Under the pieces are notes generated by a model that saw nothing but the letters and a program-made list of their open reading frames with translations, searched no databases and had not been told where the DNA came from. From the IMG/VR virus record IMGVR_UViG_3300036790_000396, positions 82,945-146,944 of that record: DNA of 64,000 nt; one strand, written 5' to 3'. Made by a program: the position numbers and the translations under genes. This DNA comes from a virus. Positions 49,254 to 56,861 of the stretch are shown in pieces. The stretch's first letter is position 1, and every line of letters begins with the position of its first letter.

Positions 49254-50825
49254 ATGAAGGTATCAAAGGGCATCGCGGCCCTGGCGGTTGCCGCCAGCGC
49301 TGCTGCCGGAATAGCAGTCGTGAGCGGGGGCGTCGCGAATGCGGCTGCGCCTTCGCTGAGCGTCGCCCTCGGCACTCAGCTCTCGACGGACGGATCTCAC
49401 GCGACCTGGTCCGCTGACGGCTCGACTATCGAGCTGGAACTGGGGACTGGCTCCCCGACTACAGGGGCCTACGCTACCCTCACGCCTGCATCGGGCGAAG
49501 TCCCGGCAACGGAGCCCGCGTTCGTGAGCGATCACTACGGTGCGGGCTCTCCGCGCATGGAGATCGCCCTGAGCAACGGGAAGACGCTTGTGGGCTACCC
49601 GGCCGTCTCCGGCCTCAACGGAGATGACATGGCGTGGGGCGTCGGCGAAGGTGCTCCTTACACGGGCTATGCGACTGCACTGACCAGCGCGGGCGTGGAC
49701 TCCTCCACGACCGTCACCGGAGTTCAGATCGTGGCGGACGGCGACCAGGCCGCCGGGACCACCGACGACATCACGGGCGTGCAGTATGACGGCCAGGCGA
49801 TCGGCGGCGGTACCGTTTCCTTCGCCGCGGGGACCACGCAGCACGCCACGGAGGATGCTCCCTTTACTCAGCTGAAGGACCCGGCGACCACTACTGCCAG
49901 CGACCAGGCCCTGACCTACACCGCGCACGGTCTCCCGGCTGGCATGCAGGACGTGAACGGCGATATCTCCGGTATGCCTACCGCATCCGGCCAGTTCTCC
50001 GTGTCGGTGACCGCCAAGGATGTCTACGGTGACGTGGGCCACCAGAGCTTCGTCTTCGACGTGGCTACCGGCAATACGGTCACACTGCCCCCGGAGGGCA
50101 CGCAGACTGCTACTGACGGCAAGTCCTTCGACCTGACGGACACGGCGACTACGGCTCCGGCTGGCGCAACTGTCACCTATGGCGAGACCGGTCTTCCGGC
50201 GGGCGGCGACCTGTCGATCAACGCCGCTACGGGTGAGATCAGCGGCACGCCCACGGCAGCTGACAACGGGCAGTACGCGGTCACTCTCTCGGCTGCTGCC
50301 GCGGGAGCAAAGACAGCACGCCAGGCGTTCATCCTGAACGTGGTTGCGGCTCCGGCGGCACCTGTCTACACCGCCGTCGGCGGCACTAACGGCAAGGTGG
50401 AGAACCTGGGATCGGACAAGTACCTGAACGTGGCGTCCAACTCCTACGCCCCGGGGAACAGCCTCATCCAGTGGAACGCCTCGGGTGCCTCGCACGAGAC
50501 GTTCCAGTACGTCACGATCGACAAGAACGGCAAGGCTGCCGGCGGCTACCTCCAGGCAGAGTCCCCGGCCGGTGACTGGTACTACGTGACCGCCAGCGGT
50601 AAGAGCCAGCTGACCCTGGGCACGAAGGTCGTGCATCCGGCCTCAGCCGTGCTGGGTGCTGCTCTCACGTCCGGCGAGGACGCCACGCTGGACGGCGCCG
50701 GCATCACGTTCCCGAACGACGGCGGCTATGTCGCGGACGACTCCGGCCAGTCCACGGCCAACGGCGCGCACGTCATCGCGTTCCCGAAGAACGGCGGCAA
50801 GAACCAGCAGTGGAAGCTGCCGTAG
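49254..50825 (+). CDS. Secreted protein with Ig-like and beta-trefoil-like domains, 523 aa
   Basis: Signal peptide MKVSKGIAALAVAASAAAG followed by a cleavable VANAAAP site. Residues 35-200 are beta-rich. Two putative Ig-like domains follow (GLPAGMQDVNGDISGMPTA and GLPAGGDLSINAATGEISG are their diagnostic segments). The C-terminal 130 residues resemble a ricin-type beta-trefoil (KVENLGSDKYLNVAS ... NGAHVIAF ... NQQWKLP). Likely exported from the infected cell and bound to the surface or to sugars. Own promoter and terminator. Less GC-biased codons than the virion genes. Confidence 0.75.
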   Translation: MKVSKGIAALAVAASAAAGIAVVSGGVANAAAPSLSVALGTQLSTDGSHATWSADGSTIELELGTGSPTTGAYATLTPASGEVPATEPAFVSDHYGAGSPRMEIALSNGKTLVGYPAVSGLNGDDMAWGVGEGAPYTGYATALTSAGVDSSTTVTGVQIVADGDQAAGTTDDITGVQYDGQAIGGGTVSFAAGTTQHATEDAPFTQLKDPATTTASDQALTYTAHGLPAGMQDVNGDISGMPTASGQFSVSVTAKDVYGDVGHQSFVFDVATGNTVTLPPEGTQTATDGKSFDLTDTATTAPAGATVTYGETGLPAGGDLSINAATGEISGTPTAADNGQYAVTLSAAAAGAKTARQAFILNVVAAPAAPVYTAVGGTNGKVENLGSDKYLNVASNSYAPGNSLIQWNASGASHETFQYVTIDKNGKAAGGYLQAESPAGDWYYVTASGKSQLTLGTKVVHPASAVLGAALTSGEDATLDGAGITFPNDGGYVADDSGQSTANGAHVIAFPKNGGKNQQWKLP

Positions 50826-50847
50826 GCACCGGATAGCGTTACCTGAA

Positions 50848-50884
50848 GGGCGGCCGGATCCGCTTCCGGCCGTCCTTCCCTTTT
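50848..50884 (+). terminator. Intrinsic terminator
   Basis: GGGCGGCCGGA pairs with TCCGGCCGTCC (one G-T), then TTCCCTTTT. Confidence 0.8.
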
Positions 50885-50926
50885 GCCATCACGCCCTCCT
50901 GCGATTCTCTGAGGATTTGCCTAGTC

Positions 50927-52060
50927 ATGCCCGAGGATGACACCCCGACCGAGCACTGGAACACCCGCAACGAGCAGGAGAAGACGGAGCAGCCGTACCG
51001 CCCGACCCGTGAGTACCCCCCGATGCCGGACCTGAAGTACCTTGCTCCCGATCCTCGCAAGAGCCCCCCGGTCCGGCTGCCGCCGCCGCGTTACGGTCCC
51101 CTTCCTCCCGTCCCGGAGAGGGTGCAGGAGTACGACATCAAGGCGCTGCGCGCCCAGGCCGGCGGCGACGGGCCGAAGCGCCCCTACGGCACCCGGCCGC
51201 CCCGCCAGTACGCCACTGGCAAGATCCCCGCCAGGGGCCCGAAGGAACGCCGCCAGATCCTGCAGCCCAGCCAGCTGCTCATCGCCGGCGTCGCCGAGAT
51301 GACCAGCTCGATGCTCGGCTCGATCTTCTCCGTCAACGGCACCATCATCGGCGCCGGGATCGGGGCGGTCGTCTACGGCCTCGTCGCGGCCCTGTACGGC
51401 CGGGCGTGGGAGGTCGCCTGGTCCTCGGTGAAGGGGAAGAGGGTCCCGCACATCCGCGTCGGGCACCTGGCGGCCCGCTCGCGCAGGATGATGGCCGGGC
51501 ACCGGGTCGCCACCGCGATGACCCTCACCTCGGCCGTGGTCCTGGGCACGTTCGGGGTGCTCGTGGTGATCACCGGCACCGAGGCGGTCACCGGCAAGAC
51601 CATGCACGGCAACGTCACCGGCGCGAACTCCTACGGCCTGACAGTCGGCGGCAACTCGACTGCGGCCCCGTCCCCGGCGCCCCCTTCTCCCTCCGGGTCC
51701 CCCGCCTCGTCCTATCCGGCCGTCGTGCCGCAGACGGGCCGGTCCGCCACGGCGGTCCCGTCTGCTGTGCCGTCTGCTGCTCCCTCGGGGATCCTGCCGG
51801 CGGTGCCCTCGGCGGCGTCCTCTTCCGTCTCCTCCCCGTCCTACTCCGCCTCCCCGAGCGCCCCCGCAACGGCTTCGGCGCCGCCGGCCGGCACGCAGCC
51901 GTCGCAGCCTGCGCAGTCTTCGCCGCCGCTGCAGCAGCCGACGGTCCCTCCTACGCAGGCCGGCGTCCCCGCGGCTCCCGGGAGCGCCGGGGGAAAGTAC
52001 GTTCCGGTATCTCCCGCCGCCACCACCGTCCCGGAGCCGTCCGCGACCGGCTCCCCGTGA
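50927..52060 (+). CDS. Two-span membrane protein with Pro/Ser-rich exterior, 377 aa
   Basis: MPEDDTPTEHWNTRNEQE; a basic Pro-rich cytoplasmic part, two hydrophobic helices (about residues 122-150 and 195-216), and a 150-residue Pro/Ser/Ala region that would lie outside. Could act in the envelope, for example in exclusion of other phages. Function unknown. Confidence 0.65.
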   Translation: MPEDDTPTEHWNTRNEQEKTEQPYRPTREYPPMPDLKYLAPDPRKSPPVRLPPPRYGPLPPVPERVQEYDIKALRAQAGGDGPKRPYGTRPPRQYATGKIPARGPKERRQILQPSQLLIAGVAEMTSSMLGSIFSVNGTIIGAGIGAVVYGLVAALYGRAWEVAWSSVKGKRVPHIRVGHLAARSRRMMAGHRVATAMTLTSAVVLGTFGVLVVITGTEAVTGKTMHGNVTGANSYGLTVGGNSTAAPSPAPPSPSGSPASSYPAVVPQTGRSATAVPSAVPSAAPSGILPAVPSAASSSVSSPSYSASPSAPATASAPPAGTQPSQPAQSSPPLQQPTVPPTQAGVPAAPGSAGGKYVPVSPAATTVPEPSATGSP

Positions 52061-52101
52061 CCGGCATGCACTGAGCCGCGCGGGAAAACGTGCCGGTAGC
52101 G

Positions 52102-52133
52102 AAGAGACGCTCTCTGAGAGGGCGTCTCTTTTG
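52102..52133 (+). terminator. Intrinsic terminator
   Basis: AAGAGACGC pairs with GCGTCTCTT, followed by TT. Confidence 0.8.
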
Positions 52134-52147
52134 CTATATTCCTTGAT

Positions 52148-52285
52148 ATGCAGAAGCTCACGTATTCTCAGGTCATCAAGCGCGCTATCGTGGCAGCTCT
52201 CGTCTCCGAGGCTGTCTCGTTCGCGGTGCGCCGCTATGTCGTGCCGCTCGCCGAGGGCTTCCTCGACGGGGAAGAGACAAGCTGA
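52148..52285 (+). CDS. Small protein, 45 aa
   Basis: Leaderless: TATATT, 7 nt (CCTTGAT), ATG 52148. MQKLTYSQVIKRAIVAAL; amphipathic helix of moderate hydrophobicity. Not recognised. Confidence 0.55.
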   Translation: MQKLTYSQVIKRAIVAALVSEAVSFAVRRYVVPLAEGFLDGEETS

Positions 52286-52296
52286 GGGAGTTCCCC

Positions 52297-52641
52297 GTGG
52301 ACGCAGGAGCCCGCGCTTTCGCGGACCAGATGACTGCCGCAGCCCGGGCGGCCGACCAGGAATCGGCCGGGACGGCGTTCCTCCGGTCGATGGCCGCCGC
52401 CCTGGGCGCCGAGGTCACTCCGGGCGGCCTGCTGCGCCTGGACGGGCCCGCGAGCGCGGAGGCGATCATGGACCGCGCCGGGGCGCACATGAGGGCCCTT
52501 TCCGATGACGGTGACATCGCCTTCGGGCACATGCACTTCGGCTACTGCCGGGAGGCGGGGGCGCTGCACCTGGGCGGCATGATCGCCGTTCCCCTCAGCC
52601 CCGGGGACGATGACTTCCCGGCCGGCTGGACGGAGATGTAG
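52297..52641 (+). CDS. Hypothetical protein, 114 aa
   Basis: GTG 52297 after GAGGGAGTTCC. MDAGARAFADQMTAAARA; helical N-terminus, then a His-rich ordered part (DIAFGHMHFGYCREAGAL). Not recognised. Confidence 0.55.
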   Translation: MDAGARAFADQMTAAARAADQESAGTAFLRSMAAALGAEVTPGGLLRLDGPASAEAIMDRAGAHMRALSDDGDIAFGHMHFGYCREAGALHLGGMIAVPLSPGDDDFPAGWTEM

Positions 52642-52651
52642 CCTGGCGCAT

Positions 52652-52694
52652 GCCGGAGGCCCGGCCCCGCCTAAGGGAGAGCCGGGCCTCCGGC
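52652..52694. terminator. Bidirectional hairpin between convergent genes
   Basis: A perfect 14-bp stem (GCCGGAGGCCCGGC and its complement) in the gap between 52641 and 52701. Confidence 0.7.
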
Positions 52695-52700
52695 GTCCTG

Positions 52701-53270
52701 TCAGCTTTCCCCTTCGAGGTCAGTGATGATGACCTGCCGCACGAAGTAGCGCCAGCCCGCGGGCGCGTTCTCGCGGAATTTTCCTGCGCATGCCAGGGCC
52801 GTGCTCCGGGCCGCAGCCGGAGGGAAATCCGGGCCGGCCCTGAAGACGCCGCCGCCCACGGTGCCAGTGCGGCCTAGGTCACGCTCGCTCTTGTCCTCGT
52901 AGATGACGTGGTACTCGATGACGGTATTCCCGGCCCCGGAAGTCATCGCCACGGCGCCCATTGCCTCCAGCACCGGGACCGGCGCCATCTTGTGCCCGTA
53001 GTCGCGCCGGAAGCCGGCGTCTTCCACCCGGGCGACGGCCTCATCGCGGCGCTTCTCCCGGGCTACGTCGGCCAGCTCCCGGATGACGTGGCTGTAGCCG
53101 GAGCGGGCCGATGCCGGGTACAGCAGCCCGTCGTCCATGCCGAACGTCAGCGCCGGGGCGGCCTTGACGCGCACGTACTTGCGGCCGACGGACTCTACCG
53201 TGGTGAGCCTCTGGCTGCTCCCGTGCGCGAGGACCACTTCCTGGCCTGCGGTGCCGAATTTCGCGGTCAT
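52701..53270 (-). CDS. Hypothetical protein, 189 aa
   Basis: MTAKFGTAGQEVVLAHGS; ATG overlaps the upstream stop by 4 nt. A strand-rich N-terminus, a helix (HVIRELADVAREKRRDEA) and a second beta part. Not recognised. Confidence 0.6.
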   Translation of the reverse strand: MTAKFGTAGQEVVLAHGSSQRLTTVESVGRKYVRVKAAPALTFGMDDGLLYPASARSGYSHVIRELADVAREKRRDEAVARVEDAGFRRDYGHKMAPVPVLEAMGAVAMTSGAGNTVIEYHVIYEDKSERDLGRTGTVGGGVFRAGPDFPPAAARSTALACAGKFRENAPAGWRYFVRQVIITDLEGES

Positions 53271-53479
53271 GATTCCGCTGCCCGGTGGCTTTCGATCCAC
53301 TTGCTGTCGCCGAGCCTGTCCTGCCAGCTGAACCACGCGCTCTCCGCTTCCTCGTAGCCGCGCAGTTCCTCTTCCGTGAGCCGGACGAGGGGCAGGTGAC
53401 GGCTCAGGCCGAGGCTTTCCTTCTCGTCTTCCAGCCCGTACCAGTCGGTGAAGCCGACCCGGCGCAGTTCTCCCGGCAT
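53267..53479 (-). CDS. Hypothetical acidic protein, 70 aa
   Basis: ATG 53479 (MPGELRRVGFTDWYGLED) after GGAGAAAAGATC. Acidic, with an EELRGYEEAESAW helix. Part of a minus-strand pair behind the divergent motif at 53520. Confidence 0.55.
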   Translation of the reverse strand: MPGELRRVGFTDWYGLEDEKESLGLSRHLPLVRLTEEELRGYEEAESAWFSWQDRLGDSKWIESHRAAES

Positions 53480-53519
53480 GATCTTTTCTCCGCTCTCTTC
53501 GCTCTGTATCCTCTTAATA

Positions 53520-53541
53520 TACCAATAAACCTTGATATAGT
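53520..53541. promoter_or_regulatory. Palindromic motif, copy 16, divergent
   Basis: TACCAATAAACCTTGATA then TATAGT, 6 nt before ATG 53548; on the minus strand TATATT faces the 53479 gene. Likely a shared control region. Confidence 0.7.
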
Positions 53542-53547
53542 AAAAGC

Positions 53548-54099
53548 ATGAGCGATACTCCCGAGAAAAGACCACTCATCGCCGTCGATGTCGACGGCGT
53601 CCTGAGCGCCATCGCCTGGAACGGGCGCAAGATCGGCTGGACTTGCCCCGAGGGCTACCAGAAGCACAAGGTGCTCCTGGACGGCCGCCGCTACACGATC
53701 GCCCTGAACCGGGCCCACGGTTCCGCGCTGCTGCGGCTCGCCGCCGCGACCGGCGCCGAGCTGGCCTGGGGCACCATGTGGGGCGAGCACGCCAACACGG
53801 TCATCGCCCCGCGGCTCGGGCTGCCCCGGCTGCCCGTGATCCCGGCCGCCGAGTCCTACTACGGCCCGGAGCGGTGCAAGGCCGCCGCCATCCTGGAGTA
53901 CGCAGCGGGCCGTCCCGTCGTCTGGTTCGACGACGATCCGGAGGAGCAGGAACAGTTCAGCCGCCGGGTGCTCCTGCGTGAGGCTCCCGGCTACTGCATC
54001 CCGGTGAACGCGCTCACGGGGCTGACGGCTGCCGACATCCACGAGGCGCACGTGTGGCTGGAAGGCCATGCCGAGGTCCGGAACGTGCGCCGGGGCTAG
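53548..54099 (+). CDS. HAD-superfamily phosphatase, 183 aa
   Basis: Hydrolyses phosphate esters through an Asp nucleophile. Motif I is LIAVDVDGVLS near residue 10; a DD-rich motif (VVWFDDDPEEQ) near residue 130 matches motif IV. Cap region between. Leaderless start. Substrate unknown; such small phage HADs may act on nucleotides or sugars. Confidence 0.75.
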   Translation: MSDTPEKRPLIAVDVDGVLSAIAWNGRKIGWTCPEGYQKHKVLLDGRRYTIALNRAHGSALLRLAAATGAELAWGTMWGEHANTVIAPRLGLPRLPVIPAAESYYGPERCKAAAILEYAAGRPVVWFDDDPEEQEQFSRRVLLREAPGYCIPVNALTGLTAADIHEAHVWLEGHAEVRNVRRG

Positions 54100-54128
54100 C
54101 GGGATGCGCTCCCGCTTAGCGGAACAGC

Positions 54129-54161
54129 GACGGCCCCGTGCCGGCAAGGTACGGGGCCGTC
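54129..54161. terminator. Hairpin terminator between convergent genes
   Basis: GACGGCCCCGT pairs with ACGGGGCCGTC around GCCGGCAAGGT. Confidence 0.65.
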
Positions 54162-54194
54162 ACCGCGAGAAGCGTTGCTCACGCAGGAGACAGG

Positions 54195-54938
54195 CTAGTC
54201 CAGGAGATAGCGTGCCAGCGCCACGCCGGCGCTCATCCCGGGAGCGTCTTCCCTGTTGGCCTGCTCGCGGGCAGTCTTCACGGCGCCCTGCAGGGCGGCG
54301 ATGCGCCGCTCCATCTCGCGCTTGTGCTCCGCGGTGAGCGCGCCGGACCGCTTGACGGTGGTCCACCGGCCGGTCGGCACGTCCTCGGTCACTACCTGCA
54401 CCTGGGCGGGGTGCTCCTTGGTCGGGAGGCTCAGGACGAGGGGGACGGCGCGCTTCTCGGTCCGGACGGTGAACGTCTCCGGGGTGCGCATCCAGAGGGT
54501 GCCCTCCTCGGACTGCCATTCCTCGGCCGGGCTGAGCACGGGCAGCTTCGCGATGAACGTGGCGACGTCGTCGAGCACCTTGCTCATGTGCAGCAGCCAC
54601 GTCGCGGGCACGTCCGCGAAGACGATCTCCCCGTCCACCGTCACGTTGGCGCGGGCGCTGGCGTTGGCCACGTCCCGGGTGAGGGCCAAGTCGACTGCGG
54701 GCGCCAGCTCGCTCATGAACTCTTCCAGGACGCGCCCCGCGCTGAGCTGGACGTGCTGAACCTCGGCCGGGAGCTGGTGCCGGTTGTCGTCGCTTTCCTC
54801 GAACGGGGCGTAGGTGCGGGAGAAGCCGGTGAACAGCTGCTCCTTCTGGCTGTCCTTGTGAAGCTTCCCGAGGCGCTTGTTGGCCTCGCTGCGGGCCGCT
54901 GCCTCCAGGGCGACGACCTGGCCGAGTGTCCTGGCCAT
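54195..54938 (-). CDS. Conserved actinobacterial/phage protein (DUF7873-like), 247 aa
   Basis: MARTLGQVVALEAAARSE with LHKDSQKEQLFTGFSRTY and TKEHPAQVQVVTEDVPTG matches a family common in Streptomyces and its phages. Family number from memory. Function unknown. ATG 54938 after CAGGAGGAATC. Lies downstream of the permuted tRNA genes on the same strand, after a hairpin. Confidence 0.7.
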   Translation of the reverse strand: MARTLGQVVALEAAARSEANKRLGKLHKDSQKEQLFTGFSRTYAPFEESDDNRHQLPAEVQHVQLSAGRVLEEFMSELAPAVDLALTRDVANASARANVTVDGEIVFADVPATWLLHMSKVLDDVATFIAKLPVLSPAEEWQSEEGTLWMRTPETFTVRTEKRAVPLVLSLPTKEHPAQVQVVTEDVPTGRWTTVKRSGALTAEHKREMERRIAALQGAVKTAREQANREDAPGMSAGVALARYLLD

Positions 54939-54959
54939 GATTCCTCCTGTGATGAAAGG

Positions 54960-54990
54960 GGCCCCTCCCGCTTTCCCTGCGGGAGGGGCC
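54960..54990 (-). terminator. Terminator after the permuted tRNA genes
   Basis: GGCCCCTCCCGC pairs with GCGGGAGGGGCC, followed on the minus strand by CCTTTC. It would end the tRNA transcript before the 54938 gene. Confidence 0.6.
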
Positions 54991-55088
54991 GTGATGTGAG
55001 CGCATGCATGAGATGCGTGCCGCCTGGGGCGGCTCTCCTGGCATCCGTCCGCGCGCAGCGGCAGGCGGGAACCCGTCGTCGTTGAATG

Positions 55089-55159
55089 CAGGGCGTCTTG
55101 CCTTTGGACCACCGCGCCATGCTGGAGGCGCGGCCCGGGGTCGAACCGGGACTTCCCTG
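55089..55159 (-). tRNA. Circularly permuted tRNA gene P2
   Basis: Read on the minus strand the 3' half comes first: CAGGG, AAGT, T arm CCCGG-TTCGACC-CCGGG, acceptor CCGCGCC, T and an encoded CCA; then GCAT, then the 5' half: acceptor GGCGCGG, TG, D arm GTC...GAC, G, CCCTG. Acceptor halves pair 7 of 7 and the anticodon-stem halves (CCCTG with CAGGG) 5 of 5. The anticodon cannot be fixed because the loop ends are joined only after processing; TTC (Glu) is one reading. Confidence 0.75.
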
Positions 55160-55239
55160 ATGATGCGGGCACCCTGGAGATCTGCGCACGCGGATGCGAT
55201 GCTGAGCTTCGAGCGGCGCATCCTGATCCTGAGGCTCCC

Positions 55240-55305
55240 GCGGGCGCTCTCCTTGAGCTACCGGGGCGCGTACCCCGGCGTGGTATCGAGCCACGGCCTT
55301 CCCGC
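55240..55305 (-). tRNA. Circularly permuted tRNA gene P1, possibly CAT anticodon
   Basis: On the minus strand: GCGGG, AAGGC, T arm CGTGG-CTCGATA-CCACG, acceptor CCGGGGT, A, then CGC, then acceptor GCCCCGG, TA, D arm GCTC-AAGGA-GAGC, G, CCCGC. Acceptor 7 bp (one G-T), D 4, anticodon 5 and T 5 bp all form, but only in permuted order. The upstream CTCATCA could supply a loop with CAT. Flanking GGGAGC and GCTCCC extend the anticodon helix. No CCA encoded. Confidence 0.8.
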
Positions 55306-55381
55306 TGATGAGGGAGCTGTTTCAGCCTCATTCTGAACCTGACTTTTCGCTCGCGGGCGACTCTACCAGCTCCTGCTTTTC

Positions 55382-55409
55382 TTGACAACATTTATTGGTA
55401 TGGTAGTGT
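55382..55409 (+). promoter_or_regulatory. Promoter with palindromic motif, copy 17
   Basis: TTGACA (55382-55387), 16 nt, TAGTGT (55404-55409); ACATTTATTGGTA lies in the spacer. It would drive the RNA at 55410-55703. Confidence 0.6.
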
Positions 55410-55703
55410 CCCTGAAGGTTGACGGAATCCGTGAGCACGTGCACGGGGAACGTCCGGGACTGCCGCTGCCTAGGTTCTGGCGGCAATCCTGCCGCGCGCA
55501 GCACGAGACGCTGCCTCCTCGGGGAAGACCGGGTTCGACACCCGGGCGCGGGCGCGGAGATAGGGTTCCTGGCGCACGAGGGTTCTCTGCGGGGCCGGCG
55601 GTTCGCGAGCCGGACGCTAAACACGGCGGTGCGCCCGCCCGGCGGCTGGCGTAACAGCCGCAGGGCAGCCCCTTCGCCGGGTCCGCGGAGAAGGGGCTGC
55701 CCT
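55410..55703 (+). ncRNA. Non-coding RNA gene with a T-arm-like element
   Basis: Flanked by a promoter and a strong terminator, with no convincing ORF. Near 55529-55545, CCGGG-TTCGACA-CCCGG is a canonical T arm, followed by GCGCGG which can pair with CCGCGC (55492-55497). GCAGC-ACGAGAC-GCTGC forms a 7-nt-loop hairpin. No D arm is found, so this is a tRNA-like RNA at most. Confidence 0.45.
55662..55703 (+). terminator. Strong terminator
   Basis: AGGGCAGCCCCTT pairs perfectly with AAGGGGCTGCCCT (13 bp), then ATATTTA. Confidence 0.8.
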
Positions 55704-55715
55704 ATATTTATTGGC

Positions 55716-55997
55716 ATGGCATCCTCCGTGCTTTCCGCTGTCCCCGGTGACCAGGTTGTCGCCGCTACGACGGCCACGACGGTCATCATCAACCTCGCCA
55801 ACTGGGCGCTCACCGCCTACGCGTGGCCTGACACGGGCATCCCCGCGCCGGTCGAGGCCGCGATCGTGCTGGTCATCTCCGCGGGCCTCGGTTACGGGGC
55901 AGTGCTGCTCACGTACTGGAAGAACCGCCTGGCGCCGCCGGCTGCGGCGCCCTCCTCCGTGAAATCCTCGACTTCACAGGATTTATTGATACAGTGA
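55716..55997 (+). CDS. Two-span membrane protein, 93 aa
   Basis: Leaderless: TATATT, 7 nt, ATG 55716. MASSVLSAVPGDQVVAAT; two hydrophobic helices (about residues 16-35 and 45-66) and a Pro/Ser tail. Holin-like size but no lysis genes adjacent. Confidence 0.6.
   Translation: MASSVLSAVPGDQVVAATTATTVIINLANWALTAYAWPDTGIPAPVEAAIVLVISAGLGYGAVLLTYWKNRLAPPAAAPSSVKSSTSQDLLIQ
55974..55996 (+). promoter_or_regulatory. Palindromic motif, copy 18
   Basis: TCACAGGATTTATTGATA then TACAGT, overlapping the previous stop; leader of about 45 nt to ATG 56047, with GGAGGAG. Confidence 0.6.
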
Positions 55998-56046
55998 GGA
56001 CACGCCCCGTCGCGATCGGGGCGGACCCGATAATCCCGGAGGAGTC

Positions 56047-56199
56047 ATGAACCCAGAGCAGGACCAGGCATCCGCCGGGCGGCAGTACGTGCTCGACGCC
56101 GCCCTGGACGTGGCCGGGCCTCACCTGGACTCCGACGGGGTGGAGCTGCTGAAGCTGGCAGACCGGGTCACGCGCCCGGGGAGCCGGCCGTTCCCCTAG
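56047..56199 (+). CDS. Small protein, 50 aa
   Basis: MNPEQDQASAGRQYVLDA with a GGAGGAG site. Acidic helix with a Pro-rich end. Not recognised. Confidence 0.5.
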   Translation: MNPEQDQASAGRQYVLDAALDVAGPHLDSDGVELLKLADRVTRPGSRPFP

Positions 56200-56282
56200 G
56201 CGCGGCATGCCGCACCGCGCGGAGGCATCCGGCCGGGAGTCCATGCTCCCGGCGGGGCCGCACCGGGCCCCGGCGGTGCACC

Positions 56283-56324
56283 GGGGGCAGGACGGGCTTC
56301 GGCTCCTTCCACCGTCCTGCCCCC
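56283..56324 (+). terminator. 13-bp hairpin before 56334
   Basis: GGGGGCAGGACGG pairs perfectly with CCGTCCTGCCCCC; the GGAAGG ribosome site follows at once. Terminator or leader structure. The rest of 56200-56333 holds smaller GC hairpins only. Confidence 0.5.
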
Positions 56325-56333
56325 GGAAGGTAT

Positions 56334-56861
56334 GTGAGCACCGATACCGTCGCGGTTTACGCGTCCCAGGCCACTGTGGTGGTCCGCAACCTCACCAGCA
56401 GCGTCCTGGTGATCGCCAGCGACCCCAAGCGCACGCACGAGGTCAACTTCGAGGCCAAGGGCGCTCCCGACGGCGGTGACTACCAGCACATGCCGCCGGA
56501 GATCATCGCGACCCCCGCGTTCGCCCGGCAGATCTCCCTCGGCACCCTCGAAGTCGTGCAGGGCGCGGATTCCCCCGTTGTCCAGCAGGCCATGCGCGCC
56601 CAGGGTTCCAGGTTCTGGGCGCAGCAGGACAAGGACAGGGACGCCGCGCTGGCGACGATCGACCGGGAGCCCGACCGTGACTTCCAGGTGCTGAAGTGCG
56701 TGGGCCCCGGCACCCGGGCCGGGTCCCCGTGCGGTACCGACATCCCCCTGCGCGTCACGGAGCTGGCCACTGCCGTCCCGCTGTGCACCGCGCACGAGCA
56801 CCTCAAGGACAGGGCCGTGCGCCGCGGCTCGGGCGACTGGCAGATTGAGGGGCAGGCATAA
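56334..56861 (+). CDS. Structural protein, 175 aa
   Basis: GTG 56334 (MSTDTVAVYASQATVVVR) after CGGAAGG. Beta-rich start, long helix, and a C-terminal CVGPGTRAGSPCG pair of Cys. Coupled to the next gene by TAATG. Position ahead of the tail genes suggests a virion component. Confidence 0.55.
   Translation: MSTDTVAVYASQATVVVRNLTSSVLVIASDPKRTHEVNFEAKGAPDGGDYQHMPPEIIATPAFARQISLGTLEVVQGADSPVVQQAMRAQGSRFWAQQDKDRDAALATIDREPDRDFQVLKCVGPGTRAGSPCGTDIPLRVTELATAVPLCTAHEHLKDRAVRRGSGDWQIEGQA

Noticed and set aside
54939-55391. An N-terminal extension of the 54195 gene
   Set aside because: It runs through the permuted tRNA genes and a terminator; ATG 54938 has a strong ribosome site.
55480-55560. A third permuted or normal tRNA on the plus strand
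   Set aside because: The T arm is good, but no matching acceptor partner and no D arm were found in either order, so it is kept only as a tRNA-like element in an RNA gene.
55419-55715. A long N-terminal extension of the 55716 membrane protein
   Set aside because: It crosses the ncRNA and its terminator; the leaderless ATG 55716 fits the pattern of its neighbours.
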